This document shows, piece by piece, positions 28,873 to 37,984 of a stretch of 64,000 nucleotides of DNA. The notes beneath the pieces were generated by a model. It had not been told where the DNA came from and ran no database searches. It saw only the letters and a program-made list of their open reading frames with translations. The stretch covers positions 1 through 64,000 of the forward strand of contig JAJFLQ010000159.1 in NCBI GenBank assembly GCA_021772615.1. Direction: 5' to 3'. Origin of the DNA: Verrucomicrobiota bacterium. GTDB taxonomy: Bacteria; Verrucomicrobiota; Lentisphaeria; JABSQK01; JAJFLO01. Positions within the stretch are counted from its first letter, which is position 1. Each line of letters opens with the position of its first letter. Both the position numbers and the translations under genes were made by a program.

Positions 28873-29664
28873 ATGAGCGCGCAAGAGGTTGACGGCGGGA
28901 CAGACACGCTAAACCGCCTGTCCATAGTCATTCCGGCACGCGATGAGGAAGGATGTATTGCCTCGACGGTTGAGCACCTCCATGTGGAACTCCGGCTCCA
29001 GGGCATTGCCCACGAGATCATCGTGGTAGACGACGGAAGCACAGATCGCACAAATGCCATCGTCACCGATCTCGTCCGGACGATTCCCGAGCTTCGCGTC
29101 GTGGCAAATACTGATCTACACGGATTTGGCCGGGCGATCATTGCGGGCCTGAATGCGATGACCGGCGATGCCGTCGTCATCATGATGGCGGATGAGTCCG
29201 ACGACTGCAGGGATGTTGTGCGCTACTGGGAAACGCTGAAGGACGGTCACGACTGCGTCTTCGGCAGCCGCTTCATGAAGGGCGGCGGCGTGATTGATTA
29301 TCCCTGGTTCAAGCTCGTTTTGAATCGCGTAGCCAACGCCTTTGTCCGCGTGCTCTTCGGAATCAAACTAAACGACACGACGAACGCGTTCAAGGCCTAC
29401 CGTCGCACCGTGATCGATGGGTGCCGCCCGTTGATCTCGCCGCATTTCAATATCACCGTCGAGATCCCGCTAAAGGCGATTGTGCGCGGTTACAACTGGA
29501 CCGTGATACCTATAACCTGGCGTAATCGCCGCACCGGCGTCGCCAAGCTCAAGATAAATGAAATGGGCAGCCGCTACTTTTTCATCGTCGCCTATGTGTG
29601 GCTCGAGAAATATTTCAGCAAGGGCGATTACTTCAGAAAGGAGACAAGTGAGACCCCGCTCTGA
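28873..29664 (+). CDS. GT2 family glycosyltransferase (dolichyl-phosphate-mannose-synthase-like)
   Basis: 263 residues from the ATG at 28873 with GGAG seven bases upstream; an earlier frame start at 28771 lacks support. The N-terminus 'LSIVIPARDEEGCIASTVE', then 'EIIVVDDGSTDRTNAIV' (nucleotide-binding Asp) and 'VIMMADESDD' (DxD-like metal site) place it in GT2. It resembles DPM1-type enzymes, which charge polyprenyl phosphate with a sugar from a nucleotide donor at the cytoplasmic face. No C-terminal membrane helices are present, unlike the second GT2 at 33222. It could supply the lipid-linked sugar used by the neighbouring GT-C-like proteins. Confidence 0.82.
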   Translation: MSAQEVDGGTDTLNRLSIVIPARDEEGCIASTVEHLHVELRLQGIAHEIIVVDDGSTDRTNAIVTDLVRTIPELRVVANTDLHGFGRAIIAGLNAMTGDAVVIMMADESDDCRDVVRYWETLKDGHDCVFGSRFMKGGGVIDYPWFKLVLNRVANAFVRVLFGIKLNDTTNAFKAYRRTVIDGCRPLISPHFNITVEIPLKAIVRGYNWTVIPITWRNRRTGVAKLKINEMGSRYFFIVAYVWLEKYFSKGDYFRKETSETPL

Positions 29665-29950
29665 CAAGGTCCGATAGCAGAAGTTACCGAATCGCATTAC
29701 TCATTTTAGTTTGAGATCGCACGCCGCAATAGGGCGCACGCTCTCAAGCACGATGGAAGCGGTCAGAACGCCCTTATTCTTAGTAAAGCAGTTGCAGACG
29801 AATACGCCGGCGGTAAGATGATCTGTCAAGCCGGATGCACTGGCTGTTATACGCGATAGCCGGGAGCATTGACGAAGTAGTCGATCATTCCCATGATCGC
29901 CAGCGCAGTTGAGCCGTTAGATTTTTCGAGAATCAGGTTGGACGACCTCA
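29665..29950. other. Intergenic stretch, no gene seen
   Basis: 286 bases between the GT2 and the first sulfotransferase. No coding signal, promoter match or terminator was found by eye. Confidence 0.45.
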
Positions 29951-30880
29951 ATGGTGACCTCACACGTGCTAAAACCCGACTTCTTTATCGTAGGCGGCCC
30001 GAAATGCGGTACCACAGCGATGGCCGACTACCTCGCGCAACATCCGCACGTGTTCATGCCGCCCGTAAAGGACACCCATTTCTTCGGGTCTGACCTGCAG
30101 GTGATTCACACCATCAACCAGCCAGCCGATCTGTTTCGTGTGGGCCTTGACCGCTATCTCGGTTGGTACGCTGAATCCGGCGGGGCCAGCTGCCGTGGCG
30201 AGGCGTCTGTGCTCTACTTGTTCTCAAAAACAGCAGCGGCAGAGATCCGCAAGTTCAATGAAGCCGCGCGCATTGTGATAATGCTCCGGCATCCGGTGGA
30301 CATGATGGTGTCGCTGCACAATCACTGCCTGTACACCATGAATGAGACGGAGCCGCGATTTGAGGCGGCACTAGCCCTGGAAAACCGGCGGATCCAGGGA
30401 CGGGACATTCCGCCGTCGGCGCATCTTGTGGATGCCTTGTTTTATCGCGCCGTCGCCCGCTACAGCGAGCAGGTGCAGCGATATCTCGACGAATTCGGTC
30501 GTGCACGCGTGCACGTGATTCTTTTCGACGACTTCCGTGCGGACACGGCCAAAGTCTATCGGGAACTACTGGGCTTTTTGGGCGTCGATCCCGCATTTCA
30601 AGCCGATCTTACGGTCGTAAATCCGGCACGGCGCAGGCGCAGCCCGCGCCTGCAGTCCTTTATTGTAAGTCCGCCTGCGTTTGTACGGCCGCTGGCCATG
30701 CGCATGTCGCGGATCAGAGGGTTGAGAAAGGCGGTTCAGTTCGTATTGAATACGCTGAACACGTCACGGCAGCGGAAATCAGAGATCACCGAGGCGTTCC
30801 GTTCGCAATTAACGGAAGAATTCCAGCCGGAGATTCAACAGCTGTCGCAGTTGATCGATCACGACCTAAACCATTGGTAA
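29951..30880 (+). CDS. PAPS-dependent sulfotransferase
   Basis: 309 residues. 'FFIVGGPKCGTTAMADYLAQ' at the N-terminus is the 5'-phosphosulfate-binding loop of PAPS sulfotransferases, and 'ARIVIMLRHPVDMMVSLHNH' is the 3'-phosphate-binding motif with its Arg and Ser. The length and 'HVFMPPVKDTHFFG' resemble heparan-sulfate N-sulfotransferase-like enzymes. It would move sulfate from PAPS to a hydroxyl or amino group of a glycan, in the cytoplasm. With the second sulfotransferase at 34159 it suggests a sulfated surface polysaccharide. No good Shine-Dalgarno precedes the ATG. Confidence 0.85.
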   Translation: MVTSHVLKPDFFIVGGPKCGTTAMADYLAQHPHVFMPPVKDTHFFGSDLQVIHTINQPADLFRVGLDRYLGWYAESGGASCRGEASVLYLFSKTAAAEIRKFNEAARIVIMLRHPVDMMVSLHNHCLYTMNETEPRFEAALALENRRIQGRDIPPSAHLVDALFYRAVARYSEQVQRYLDEFGRARVHVILFDDFRADTAKVYRELLGFLGVDPAFQADLTVVNPARRRRSPRLQSFIVSPPAFVRPLAMRMSRIRGLRKAVQFVLNTLNTSRQRKSEITEAFRSQLTEEFQPEIQQLSQLIDHDLNHW

Positions 30881-30898
30881 ATCACAACTCGGGAATGC

Positions 30899-31683
30899 GG
30901 TTCATTTGAACATCTGTGCTACTACGATCCGCATACCAACGCGTATACCGGTCAGTTGAAGGTGCTCAAGCGATGGTGCAACAGTCGTCCCGGGATCGCG
31001 AAAGTACTTAATTTGGGCTGTTTCCACACACATTCAGGTCGTTCATGCTTCATCCAGCACACCGTACCTATTCCCAACATGCCAGAGCGCTGCTTCAAGA
31101 ACCGAGCAAGTTTGACTGTTTGTTCGACAAACTAAAGCGCCAAGACCGTACATTTGTAATTGATCGCGGTATTTGCAGCCCGGAAACGCTGCAGCGGTAC
31201 GAATTAGATTATTTAATCACATGTGAGCAGAACTACTCTGGAGGCGGTTGGAAGAACGAGAAGCCGAGCATGAGTTTTTCGCGGTTTCGGCGCAAGAATC
31301 ACAAAGACGATCATCGCGTCATAACGTTTGAATGTCAAGAATCTATCCGGCGGCGTGATGGGTCGCTCCGCAGCATCAGCGTTCAGTCTGTCGGGAGGGC
31401 AGCGAGGCCGTCGAGGCTTCCGTGATCACGTCGCATCCGAACATGAACATTCAGGATGTGTTATGGACCATTTTTCTGATCGCTCCGTCGACCCTGGAGA
31501 ATAGCGAGAATTGAACGCGGCCGTATCCACCCTGGAAGCCAAGCCTGGCAAACACTGGATCCTGTTGCGCAAGAACGAGAAAAAGGGCCGAGAGTTGGCC
31601 CGGGAGCAAACCGCCGTGGAACGAACCCGAAAAAGACCTGTCGTCCTGGTAATTAGCACTCTTCTAATTTTAAACCAACTCTA
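30899..31683 (+). pseudogene. Decayed transposase gene (DDE type, IS1634-like)
   Basis: Three or more frames must be joined. Frame one near 30905 reads 'YYDPHTNAYTGQLKVLKRWC', a phrase I associate with a DDE transposase group common in PVC-type genomes. From 31045 another frame reads 'DRTFVIDRGICSPETL' and 'DYLITCEQNYSGG', matching the 'FVxDRGxxS' core of IS4/IS1634 enzymes. A third frame near 31400 reads 'SHPNMNIQDVLWTIFLIAP' up to a TGA at 31512, then a final frame follows. Several frameshifts and no terminal repeats found mean it is not active. Confidence 0.65.
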
Positions 31684-32167
31684 TGATAACACCAGTTTCG
31701 ATGCCCATATGAGAAAACCGCCTTGACCTCTTGTCATTACGGGTCACAAAAGCTATAATTTCGCTGAAATCAAACGTCCATTCAGTCTGGTCCGTTACAT
31801 TGATCGCGATTGGAGCATGTATGACCCGGTGTGGATCGTATGATATTGCCTCGGAATTGTCCGCGACTCGGTTGAGGATGTCAGTAACGGAATTTCTCAC
31901 ACGGTTCCCATGGTCGGCATCAGTGACCGTCCTCGCGCTTCTTCTCTTGTGCATACGCCACAGATCGGCAAGCTTCAGATCGTGCTATCGTATGTTGGCT
32001 GACACGGCTCCCTTCCCGCTGGGTAAGTCCGGGCTGATGAACGACAGAGGCCCCCCGGTTGGGACGTTATGAAATATTTTGGGTGGCTGCCGGGCCGGCC
32101 CATCACGTGCGCCTAAGGTCTTGGCAGCCTTAAGACTCGCTAACTCCCAACTCGAACGACCAGTCTC
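31684..32167. other. Intergenic region with promoter, no gene seen
   Basis: 484 bases between the transposase relic and the methyltransferase. A frame at 31731-32072 has no family resemblance or ribosome site. The promoter at 31731-31759 is the only clear signal. Confidence 0.5.
31731..31759 (+). promoter_or_regulatory. Strong sigma-70-type promoter
   Basis: TTGTCA (31731-31736), exactly 17 bases, then a perfect TATAAT (31754-31759). It points toward the methyltransferase/GT2/sulfotransferase operon starting at 32168, giving a leader of about 400 bases. Confidence 0.5.
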
Positions 32168-33229
32168 ATGTGGAAAGAATTTGTATCGAAACTACGTCTT
32201 GACGATTGGCAGCCTGAAATCATTTCTTTCGCAGAAACTAGCGACGGTGAGGTTCTCGATGGATTGATTCGAGATAAGAATGGCGGCGCCTTTCTCATTA
32301 TCGAAGGAGGAATTCTTGACCTTCTCGACGACTCGATAGCAGACTGGAACCGACGTGATTCGTTTCTTGATCGCTACTCGAAACAATGCACCGCTCTCAA
32401 CGTCGCTTCCACGCAATGTCACAGGCAGTCCATGATCGAGACTGCGGAAGCGAATTCGGACAACACCGAAAAAATTGATCAACGTGAACATCATGATCAA
32501 GAAGCGCCCGTATACGACAAGAATCTTTCTGATACGCCGTTTGCAATAAGTTCGGACGACGTCTTGATGAATTACTGGATTGATCGAGTAGAAAAGAGCA
32601 CAACCGTTGTTGACCTTGGTTGTGGGACCGGAAGACGAAGTATTCAGGTTCTGCAAAAGTCCAATTGTGATTTGATAGGAATTGAGATTTCTTACGAGAT
32701 GGTCCTGCGTGCTCGTTGTAAATGCCGCATGCACGGGTTACTCAAACGCGTAAATTTCTGTGTCGGCGATGCCGAGACCAATTCCTTTAGAAATGAGATC
32801 GCGGATATCGTCACGGTAACCGGCGTACTCCATCATGTCGAAGAACCACAGAGGGTATTGACAACAGTCTATCAATTATTGAAAGACGACGGATTTCTTT
32901 TAAGTATCGAAAACAACAAGAGTGGATTTCGGTTCCTGTTTGATTGGTTGCAAGAGTTGATACCCGCCTGGAATGAAAAGGCCGGGAAACATCATGTAAT
33001 TTCTTGCGACGACATTACAAGGTGGCTCAGGCAGTCCGGTGACTTTTATCTTGAAAGATTTCGTTATCATGTTTTTTTGCCGCCGCATGTGTTCAATTTC
33101 ATCGGTACAAATAAAGCCTGTAAACTAATGCGTTGGAGTGATAAATTAGGAAATCTACTCATTCAGAAACATGCCGGCCTTATAATCACAGAAGCCAGAA
33201 AAGCAGGCTTAACACCTAGAAATGTGTAA
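32168..33229 (+). CDS. Methyltransferase with N-terminal Trm112-like segment
   Basis: 353 residues. Residues ~45-65 ('GLIRDKNGGAFLIIEGGILD') resemble the short Trm112/YcaR-type segment that often precedes glycan-locus methyltransferases, though zinc cysteines are missing. Residues ~140-240 are a class I SAM fold: 'VVDLGCGTGRRSIQVLQ', then 'DLIGIEISYEMVLRA' and 'DIVTVTGVLHHVEEPQRV'. Base composition is more AT-rich than the genes before 31 kb. It overlaps the next gene by eight bases. The likely substrate is a sugar or lipid-linked glycan; not determinable here. Confidence 0.75.
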   Translation: MWKEFVSKLRLDDWQPEIISFAETSDGEVLDGLIRDKNGGAFLIIEGGILDLLDDSIADWNRRDSFLDRYSKQCTALNVASTQCHRQSMIETAEANSDNTEKIDQREHHDQEAPVYDKNLSDTPFAISSDDVLMNYWIDRVEKSTTVVDLGCGTGRRSIQVLQKSNCDLIGIEISYEMVLRARCKCRMHGLLKRVNFCVGDAETNSFRNEIADIVTVTGVLHHVEEPQRVLTTVYQLLKDDGFLLSIENNKSGFRFLFDWLQELIPAWNEKAGKHHVISCDDITRWLRQSGDFYLERFRYHVFLPPHVFNFIGTNKACKLMRWSDKLGNLLIQKHAGLIITEARKAGLTPRNV

Positions 33230-34166
33230 CGATAACGTAAACCATAAGATTTCAATCGTTGTTCCAATCTACAACGAAGAAGAGGTTATTCACTCACTTT
33301 GTGACCGGACAGTCCGATCGGTTATGGCGATATCTCCGGACTACGAAATAATTTTTGTAGATGATGGGAGCAATGATAAAAGCCTTGATCTGTTGATCGA
33401 ATTGCATGAAGCTAACCCGAGGTTGAAAGTTGTATCTCTATCGCGAAATTTCGGACACCAGTCCGCAATTCTCGCTGGGTTAACTATTGCGCGAGGAGAT
33501 TATATAGGTATCATGGACGGCGACCTGCAGGACCCTCCTGAATTATTTGGAACCTTTGTTGCAAAAATAGAAGTGGGATACGATGTTGTTTACGCGGTCA
33601 GACGAACACGAAAAGAAAGCTTTTCCAAACGCACGTTATATTGGTTTTACTACCGAATTTTTTATAGTCTTTCTGAAACCAAAATACCACTTGATAGTGG
33701 GGACTTTTGTATGATGAAAAGAAAGGTTCTCGATGAAATTCTCGAGATACCCGAGCAAAGTCTATATCTCCGGGGAATTCGATCCTGGGTTGGTTTCAAG
33801 CAGTGCAGCTTTCATTACGATCGTGAGCCGAGGACGGTTGGCGAAGCGAAGTACGATCTCAAGCAATTATTTCAGCTGGCATACAATGGTATCTATAGCT
33901 TCAGCAGCGTTCCGATCCGAATAATGCGGTGGGTGGGGCTTATTACGATTGTACTTTGCGTGATCTACGGAGCAAAAATCCTCACTAACTACTTCTTTTT
34001 CCGATCAGCACCGCAAGGGTTTGCCACAATTGCTCTGGGATTGTTTTTTCTGGGAGGCGTACAATTGTTTTCCCTTGGTATTCTCGGCGAGTACATCCAC
34101 CGAACATATAATGAAAGTCGCAGGAGACCACTATTTATCATAGATAGAAATTATACGGATGACTGA
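33222..34166 (+). CDS. GT2 polyprenyl-phosphate glycosyltransferase with two C-terminal helices
   Basis: 314 residues. 'ISIVVPIYNEEEVIHSLC', 'EIIFVDDGSNDKS' and 'YIGIMDGDLQDPPELF' (DxD with the LQDPP phrase) are diagnostic of the GtrB/ArnC/DPM1 branch of GT2. Two hydrophobic segments near residues 230-255 and 265-290 fit the GtrB topology. It transfers glucose or a similar sugar from a nucleotide donor to bactoprenyl phosphate on the cytoplasmic face. It overlaps both neighbours (8 bases each side), so it belongs to one operon with the methyltransferase and sulfotransferase. Confidence 0.88.
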   Translation: MCNDNVNHKISIVVPIYNEEEVIHSLCDRTVRSVMAISPDYEIIFVDDGSNDKSLDLLIELHEANPRLKVVSLSRNFGHQSAILAGLTIARGDYIGIMDGDLQDPPELFGTFVAKIEVGYDVVYAVRRTRKESFSKRTLYWFYYRIFYSLSETKIPLDSGDFCMMKRKVLDEILEIPEQSLYLRGIRSWVGFKQCSFHYDREPRTVGEAKYDLKQLFQLAYNGIYSFSSVPIRIMRWVGLITIVLCVIYGAKILTNYFFFRSAPQGFATIALGLFFLGGVQLFSLGILGEYIHRTYNESRRRPLFIIDRNYTDD

Positions 34167-35190
34167 TAATAATACCCTGCAAACGCCAATATTGTTCATT
34201 GTCGGAAGAGGCCGATCTGGAACATGGCTGATGCGCACCATTCTTAATGCTCATTCTCATATATCGGTTGCTCCTGAATCACTCTTTCTCTTAAATTTAT
34301 TCCCGAAATATAAAAATGTTAAAAACTGGGATAAGAAGCGGATTAATCAGTTTGTTGGCGATCTCTTTTTGGATGAAAAAATTGGGTTGTGGTGGAACAT
34401 TGACAGGGATGAGACCCTAAAAATCCTATTGGACTATCGGCATCACCTTCATGCGTACTCAGACGTCGCTCATAAAATCTATCAAATCTACGCGGACGCC
34501 AGTGGGAAGAAAGGTGGTATTTTGGTTGCTGACAAGAATCCCGAATATACGAGATTTATATCTGTATTGCTTCAGATATTTCCATCCGCAAAGTTTCTTG
34601 CGCTTGTTAGAGATCCAAGATCAAATATTGCTTCATTTAGAAATGTCAAATTCGACCTGAAACATTCAGTCTCTCTCAGCATCCGTTGGAACCAATACAA
34701 CAATGATCTGCTACGCTTTCAAAGACGCTTTTCTGATAAGATTCTATGCGTAAAATATGAAGATTTAATAGCTGCGCCAACGCAGGCTCTCCAGAGAATT
34801 GAAAATTTTCTGGAAGTAGATGGACTGGTGTCCCTCCAGCACACCTTTTTTAAAAACACCCCAAACCTCTATTCCTTCAATCAAAAAATTGGGAGTCCGC
34901 TCGACCAATCTCGAATTGAACCATGGACGCGTGAGTTAGGCGACAGCGATGTCACCGCAATCAACTGTCTCTGTGCCCAAACCGCTTCCAGGTTCGGTTA
35001 TAGGATATCTCAAGCCAAACTGAGATTTGGGCCGTTGTTACTTGCGTTGCCTTATATCTTATTCGGCGCGTTAATCAACGGCCTCGAGGTGGCGTACTTC
35101 GGACTGCCGCTTCATCTAAAGCATTATATTATGAAACTCTATCGCAGGAAGACAAAGATCCTTTCGACCGCAGACCAGAATTCGCAGTGA
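34159..35190 (+). CDS. PAPS-dependent sulfotransferase, second copy
   Basis: 343 residues. 'PILFIVGRGRSGTWLMRTIL' is the phosphosulfate-binding loop (GRGRSGT), and 'AKFLALVRDPRSNIASFRN' is the 3'-phosphate site with R and S. 'VKYEDLIAAPTQALQRIENF' is typical of the family's later helix. Hydrophobic residues after 290 ('LLLALPYILFGALINGLEV') could contact the membrane, which the first sulfotransferase lacks. The sequence is AT-richer than the first copy and differs widely, so it is not a recent duplicate. Probably sulfates the glycan built by the operon. Confidence 0.82.
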   Translation: MTDNNTLQTPILFIVGRGRSGTWLMRTILNAHSHISVAPESLFLLNLFPKYKNVKNWDKKRINQFVGDLFLDEKIGLWWNIDRDETLKILLDYRHHLHAYSDVAHKIYQIYADASGKKGGILVADKNPEYTRFISVLLQIFPSAKFLALVRDPRSNIASFRNVKFDLKHSVSLSIRWNQYNNDLLRFQRRFSDKILCVKYEDLIAAPTQALQRIENFLEVDGLVSLQHTFFKNTPNLYSFNQKIGSPLDQSRIEPWTRELGDSDVTAINCLCAQTASRFGYRISQAKLRFGPLLLALPYILFGALINGLEVAYFGLPLHLKHYIMKLYRRKTKILSTADQNSQ

Positions 35191-35285
35191 CGTCGCGCGC
35201 TACGGCAAACGACGTGCGATGTCGTACCGTATGGATCGTGTGTCAAGCCCAAGCAATTGGTGATGTACATTTTTTGTAAAACGGT

Positions 35286-37016
35286 CTAGATGGTATAGAA
35301 AACTGGCTTGCCGTCTTCATGGTAAATCAGAAAGCCGATTTTTAGCTCTGAATATAAAAAAGGGGATTCCGATAGATTGACATTAAGTGTTCCATTCATT
35401 ATCCGAAAGTCTTTCAAACGGGTTCCTACACGATAGAAAATGTCTTCGTGGAGGATGGCAGGCACTATTTTTGTCGCCCGACGGGTGTGGTTGGGTATTT
35501 TAAGACTAACGAGAGTATTCCGGTAATTTAGTGAAGGTAGAGTGCCGTCTCTGATGTTACACTCTATCTTTCCGAGCTTTTCAAATTTGTTGAAGGGAGC
35601 AATTATGTCAAGAGGAAATTTGTAGATGTTTTGCTTGTGAAAGGCTTCCCATTTCTTTTTATTCTGATCTGAAATGATATAATTCATGATTTTATATGGT
35701 TCCTGGGTCTTAATAAAAGACATTTGATCAAGTTTATAGGGAATGTTCACGCAGTAATTAATACCCAACAGAATCACAATGAGTGCAAGAATATTTTTCC
35801 GCTTGTTTTTAAACGAAATACATTCGAATACTACGACAACAAGAATAACAAAAAATGCGACCGAATATATTTCGTAACGTCCCGCGACGAAAGAAACGTC
35901 CTCGCGAGCCCTCATAAAGCCAGCAACAATGCCCACTGAAAATAGGTATAACAGAAAGTAAAAAAGATCGGAACATTTTCTGTATTTTTCAAAATTCACT
36001 TTGATCAAATATAGACATCCTAATATAAGAGTGATTATAATCACGACCGATAGTATACGAGAAAAATCAGGATAGTTCTTGGTTAACATATTATGGTTGA
36101 GATGACTTGTGACGAAGAACACAGCATGTTCTACGGAATGAATAATCTTGTTGATTATTGAAATTTCGTTTTTCATTGCGTAGCTTGGTCGTGCCGCCGG
36201 CAACAGACGTTGTTCCAACGTGAACTGGAAGAAGATGAAACTGATGAAGACGTTCGTCAATATCGAGAATACAAGGATTTTTGAGGTTTTTAGATAATGG
36301 CATTCAGTGGCTATAATTATGGTTAGCGGTATCAGAATGAATATTCCCGGACCAGCGCTGAATACCGCCAAGAATGCCATCGCATAACTAGCGAACCATT
36401 TTTGTTGCTTTGCTAACACGAGGGCGCCGAACGAAAATGCAATGTTTGCAAAGTACCCATTTGACGCAACTGCCCAATTGAACGTATAGATAGCTGGTAT
36501 AAACAGTAAGAATGCAGGGGCCAAAACGCGCGTGAATCTAAACTTCGTTCGGTACGCTATCAGGAACAGGAACAAGATCAGATAAAGATGCCCGATCCAG
36601 TTGCAGAATCTAAAATTAATTGATGATGTCGATCCGTAGTGAAATATGCTGAGAATGCGTCCTAATATTTTCGGGTGGGGCCAGTTACCCCGGTGAATTA
36701 GAAATTGGATTTTTTCAGGTATGGATTGTGCTTTCAGGTAGAGCTTCTCAAATTGATTGATAAAAAAATTAACGTCGTCGAAGGCATGCGGGAGATTCTG
36801 CGTGTGGGTAAAAATATTGTAGTAGTAGATCATGGCGATAATCATAATGAGGACGCCACTGATGATTCTAAGAGTATTGCGCTTCTTCTTCGTTGGCTGG
36901 AGTGAACACTTTTTCCGGGCTACGGTTTGTGAGGATACTTTTGAGGATGCGTCGAGTGATTGGGGGGGAGGGGAATGGGGCTGATTTCGCCGTAATTTCC
37001 TAGAGCGTTTCTTCAT
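35286..37016 (-). CDS. Large AT-rich polytopic membrane protein, GT-C-like
   Basis: 576 residues. A Lys/Arg-rich cytoplasmic head (MKKRSRKLRRNQ) precedes about 11 hydrophobic segments from residue ~50, with the first external loop 'NLPHAFDDVNFFINQF' carrying an Asp-Asp pair as in GT-C transferases. 'AREDVSFVAGRYEIYSVAFF' late in the protein resembles the loop of other polytopic O-antigen or glycosyltransferase proteins. Its base composition is the most AT-rich in the window, pointing to transfer from elsewhere. It is convergent with the sulfotransferase. Function unknown beyond likely glycan transfer. Confidence 0.6.
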   Translation of the reverse strand: MKKRSRKLRRNQPHSPPPQSLDASSKVSSQTVARKKCSLQPTKKKRNTLRIISGVLIMIIAMIYYYNIFTHTQNLPHAFDDVNFFINQFEKLYLKAQSIPEKIQFLIHRGNWPHPKILGRILSIFHYGSTSSINFRFCNWIGHLYLILFLFLIAYRTKFRFTRVLAPAFLLFIPAIYTFNWAVASNGYFANIAFSFGALVLAKQQKWFASYAMAFLAVFSAGPGIFILIPLTIIIATECHYLKTSKILVFSILTNVFISFIFFQFTLEQRLLPAARPSYAMKNEISIINKIIHSVEHAVFFVTSHLNHNMLTKNYPDFSRILSVVIIITLILGCLYLIKVNFEKYRKCSDLFYFLLYLFSVGIVAGFMRAREDVSFVAGRYEIYSVAFFVILVVVVFECISFKNKRKNILALIVILLGINYCVNIPYKLDQMSFIKTQEPYKIMNYIISDQNKKKWEAFHKQNIYKFPLDIIAPFNKFEKLGKIECNIRDGTLPSLNYRNTLVSLKIPNHTRRATKIVPAILHEDIFYRVGTRLKDFRIMNGTLNVNLSESPFLYSELKIGFLIYHEDGKPVFYTI

Positions 37017-37631
37017 CTTAGCGGTCGCCTGTGTATGGCAATAGTGCGCTTAAACCGTTTTGGTCGTGTGCTTTTTTGCCACGTTTCGATACGGAAGGTA
37101 GAAATAAGGTTAAGCAACGGGTTAAGACGTATGAGATCCGACTCGTAAAATCGGGACGTTTTGTCGTTGGATGAATCAAGTATCCAAGAGCAAGACGGAT
37201 AATGACTAGATTGCTATAAATTAGAATAGGCGTTGTGAAAGTCAACGGTGTCATCTGCAATTTTTTTGCAATGCGACGTGGTTCGGTTGTTGTCCGTAGT
37301 TCAGTGGCTGTCAAAGTCGTACGTTGGGTATTTGTGTTCGGTGGCATCACGTTGCATAGGATCGTTGCGGCATATTTAGTTCAGAGTTTGGGATGTGGAT
37401 ATTGCCGTGATTACGTACATATCAATGGGAATGCAATCACGAGACAATGCGACTGGATCCATGATGCCCGTGACCACCATATTCCCTGTTTCCGAATTTG
37501 GACAAACACGGGATCGATACCGCAGGCGCGGTACAGGCAAGCCTGTTCAAAACAACCCAAGGAGTTTGGCCAAGAGGTCGCATTTCTGGCGTTGGGAGCT
37601 ACAGCCGGGATTGCTGCGCTATGTCCTGCAT
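37017..37631. other. Long intergenic stretch, no supported gene
   Basis: 615 bases upstream of the AT-rich membrane protein. Frames at 37018-37350 (minus), 37235-37720 (plus) and 37411-37647 (minus) overlap each other and show no family motif. The left part is AT-rich, the right part matches the GC-richer flank, so the edge of a transferred segment may lie here. Confidence 0.45.
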
Positions 37632-37973
37632 TTACCCGGGCGGCCACGCGAAGGCGCGGCCGCCGAGTATATGCAGGTGCAGGTGAAACACGGTTTGGCT
37701 CGCGCCGGCTCCGTTATTGACGACAAGTCGGAAGGCGTCGCCAATCCCCTGGTCCCGCGCGATGTCGCCTGCCTTCAACATGAGATGGCCCAACAACGCC
37801 TGGTCTGACGGCCCGGCATCCGCAAGCTTCGCCAAGGGATGCCGCGGGATCAGTAAAATGTGGACTGGCGCCTGGGGGTTTACATCCCTGAATGCGATAC
37901 ACAGTTCGTCTTCATATACGATGTCGGCGGGGATCTCCCCATTAATGATTTTAGAAAAAATGGTTTCCGGCAT
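37632..37973 (-). CDS. HIT family nucleoside phosphoramidase (HinT-like)
   Basis: 113 residues, full family length. The signature 'FHLHLHILGG' carries H97, H99 and H101, the middle His being the nucleophile that forms a nucleotidyl intermediate. The protein opens 'ETIFSKIINGEIPADIVYED' and ends FAWPPG, both standard for HinT. It hydrolyses purine nucleoside phosphoramidates and acyl-adenylates in the cytosol. GGAG lies seven bases before the ATG. It starts 11 bases after the stop of the polytopic protein, so the two share a transcript, probably by position rather than function. Confidence 0.92.
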   Translation of the reverse strand: MPETIFSKIINGEIPADIVYEDELCIAFRDVNPQAPVHILLIPRHPLAKLADAGPSDQALLGHLMLKAGDIARDQGIGDAFRLVVNNGAGASQTVFHLHLHILGGRAFAWPPG

Positions 37974-37984
37974 GGTCTCACTCC

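Noticed and set aside
31731..32072. 113-codon frame after the transposase relic
   Set aside because: No homology phrase and its head overlaps the good promoter TTGTCA-N17-TATAAT.
37235..37720. 161-codon plus-strand frame between the AT-rich gene and hinT
   Set aside because: Mutually overlapping frames on both strands, no motif, no ribosome site, and it runs into the hinT gene.
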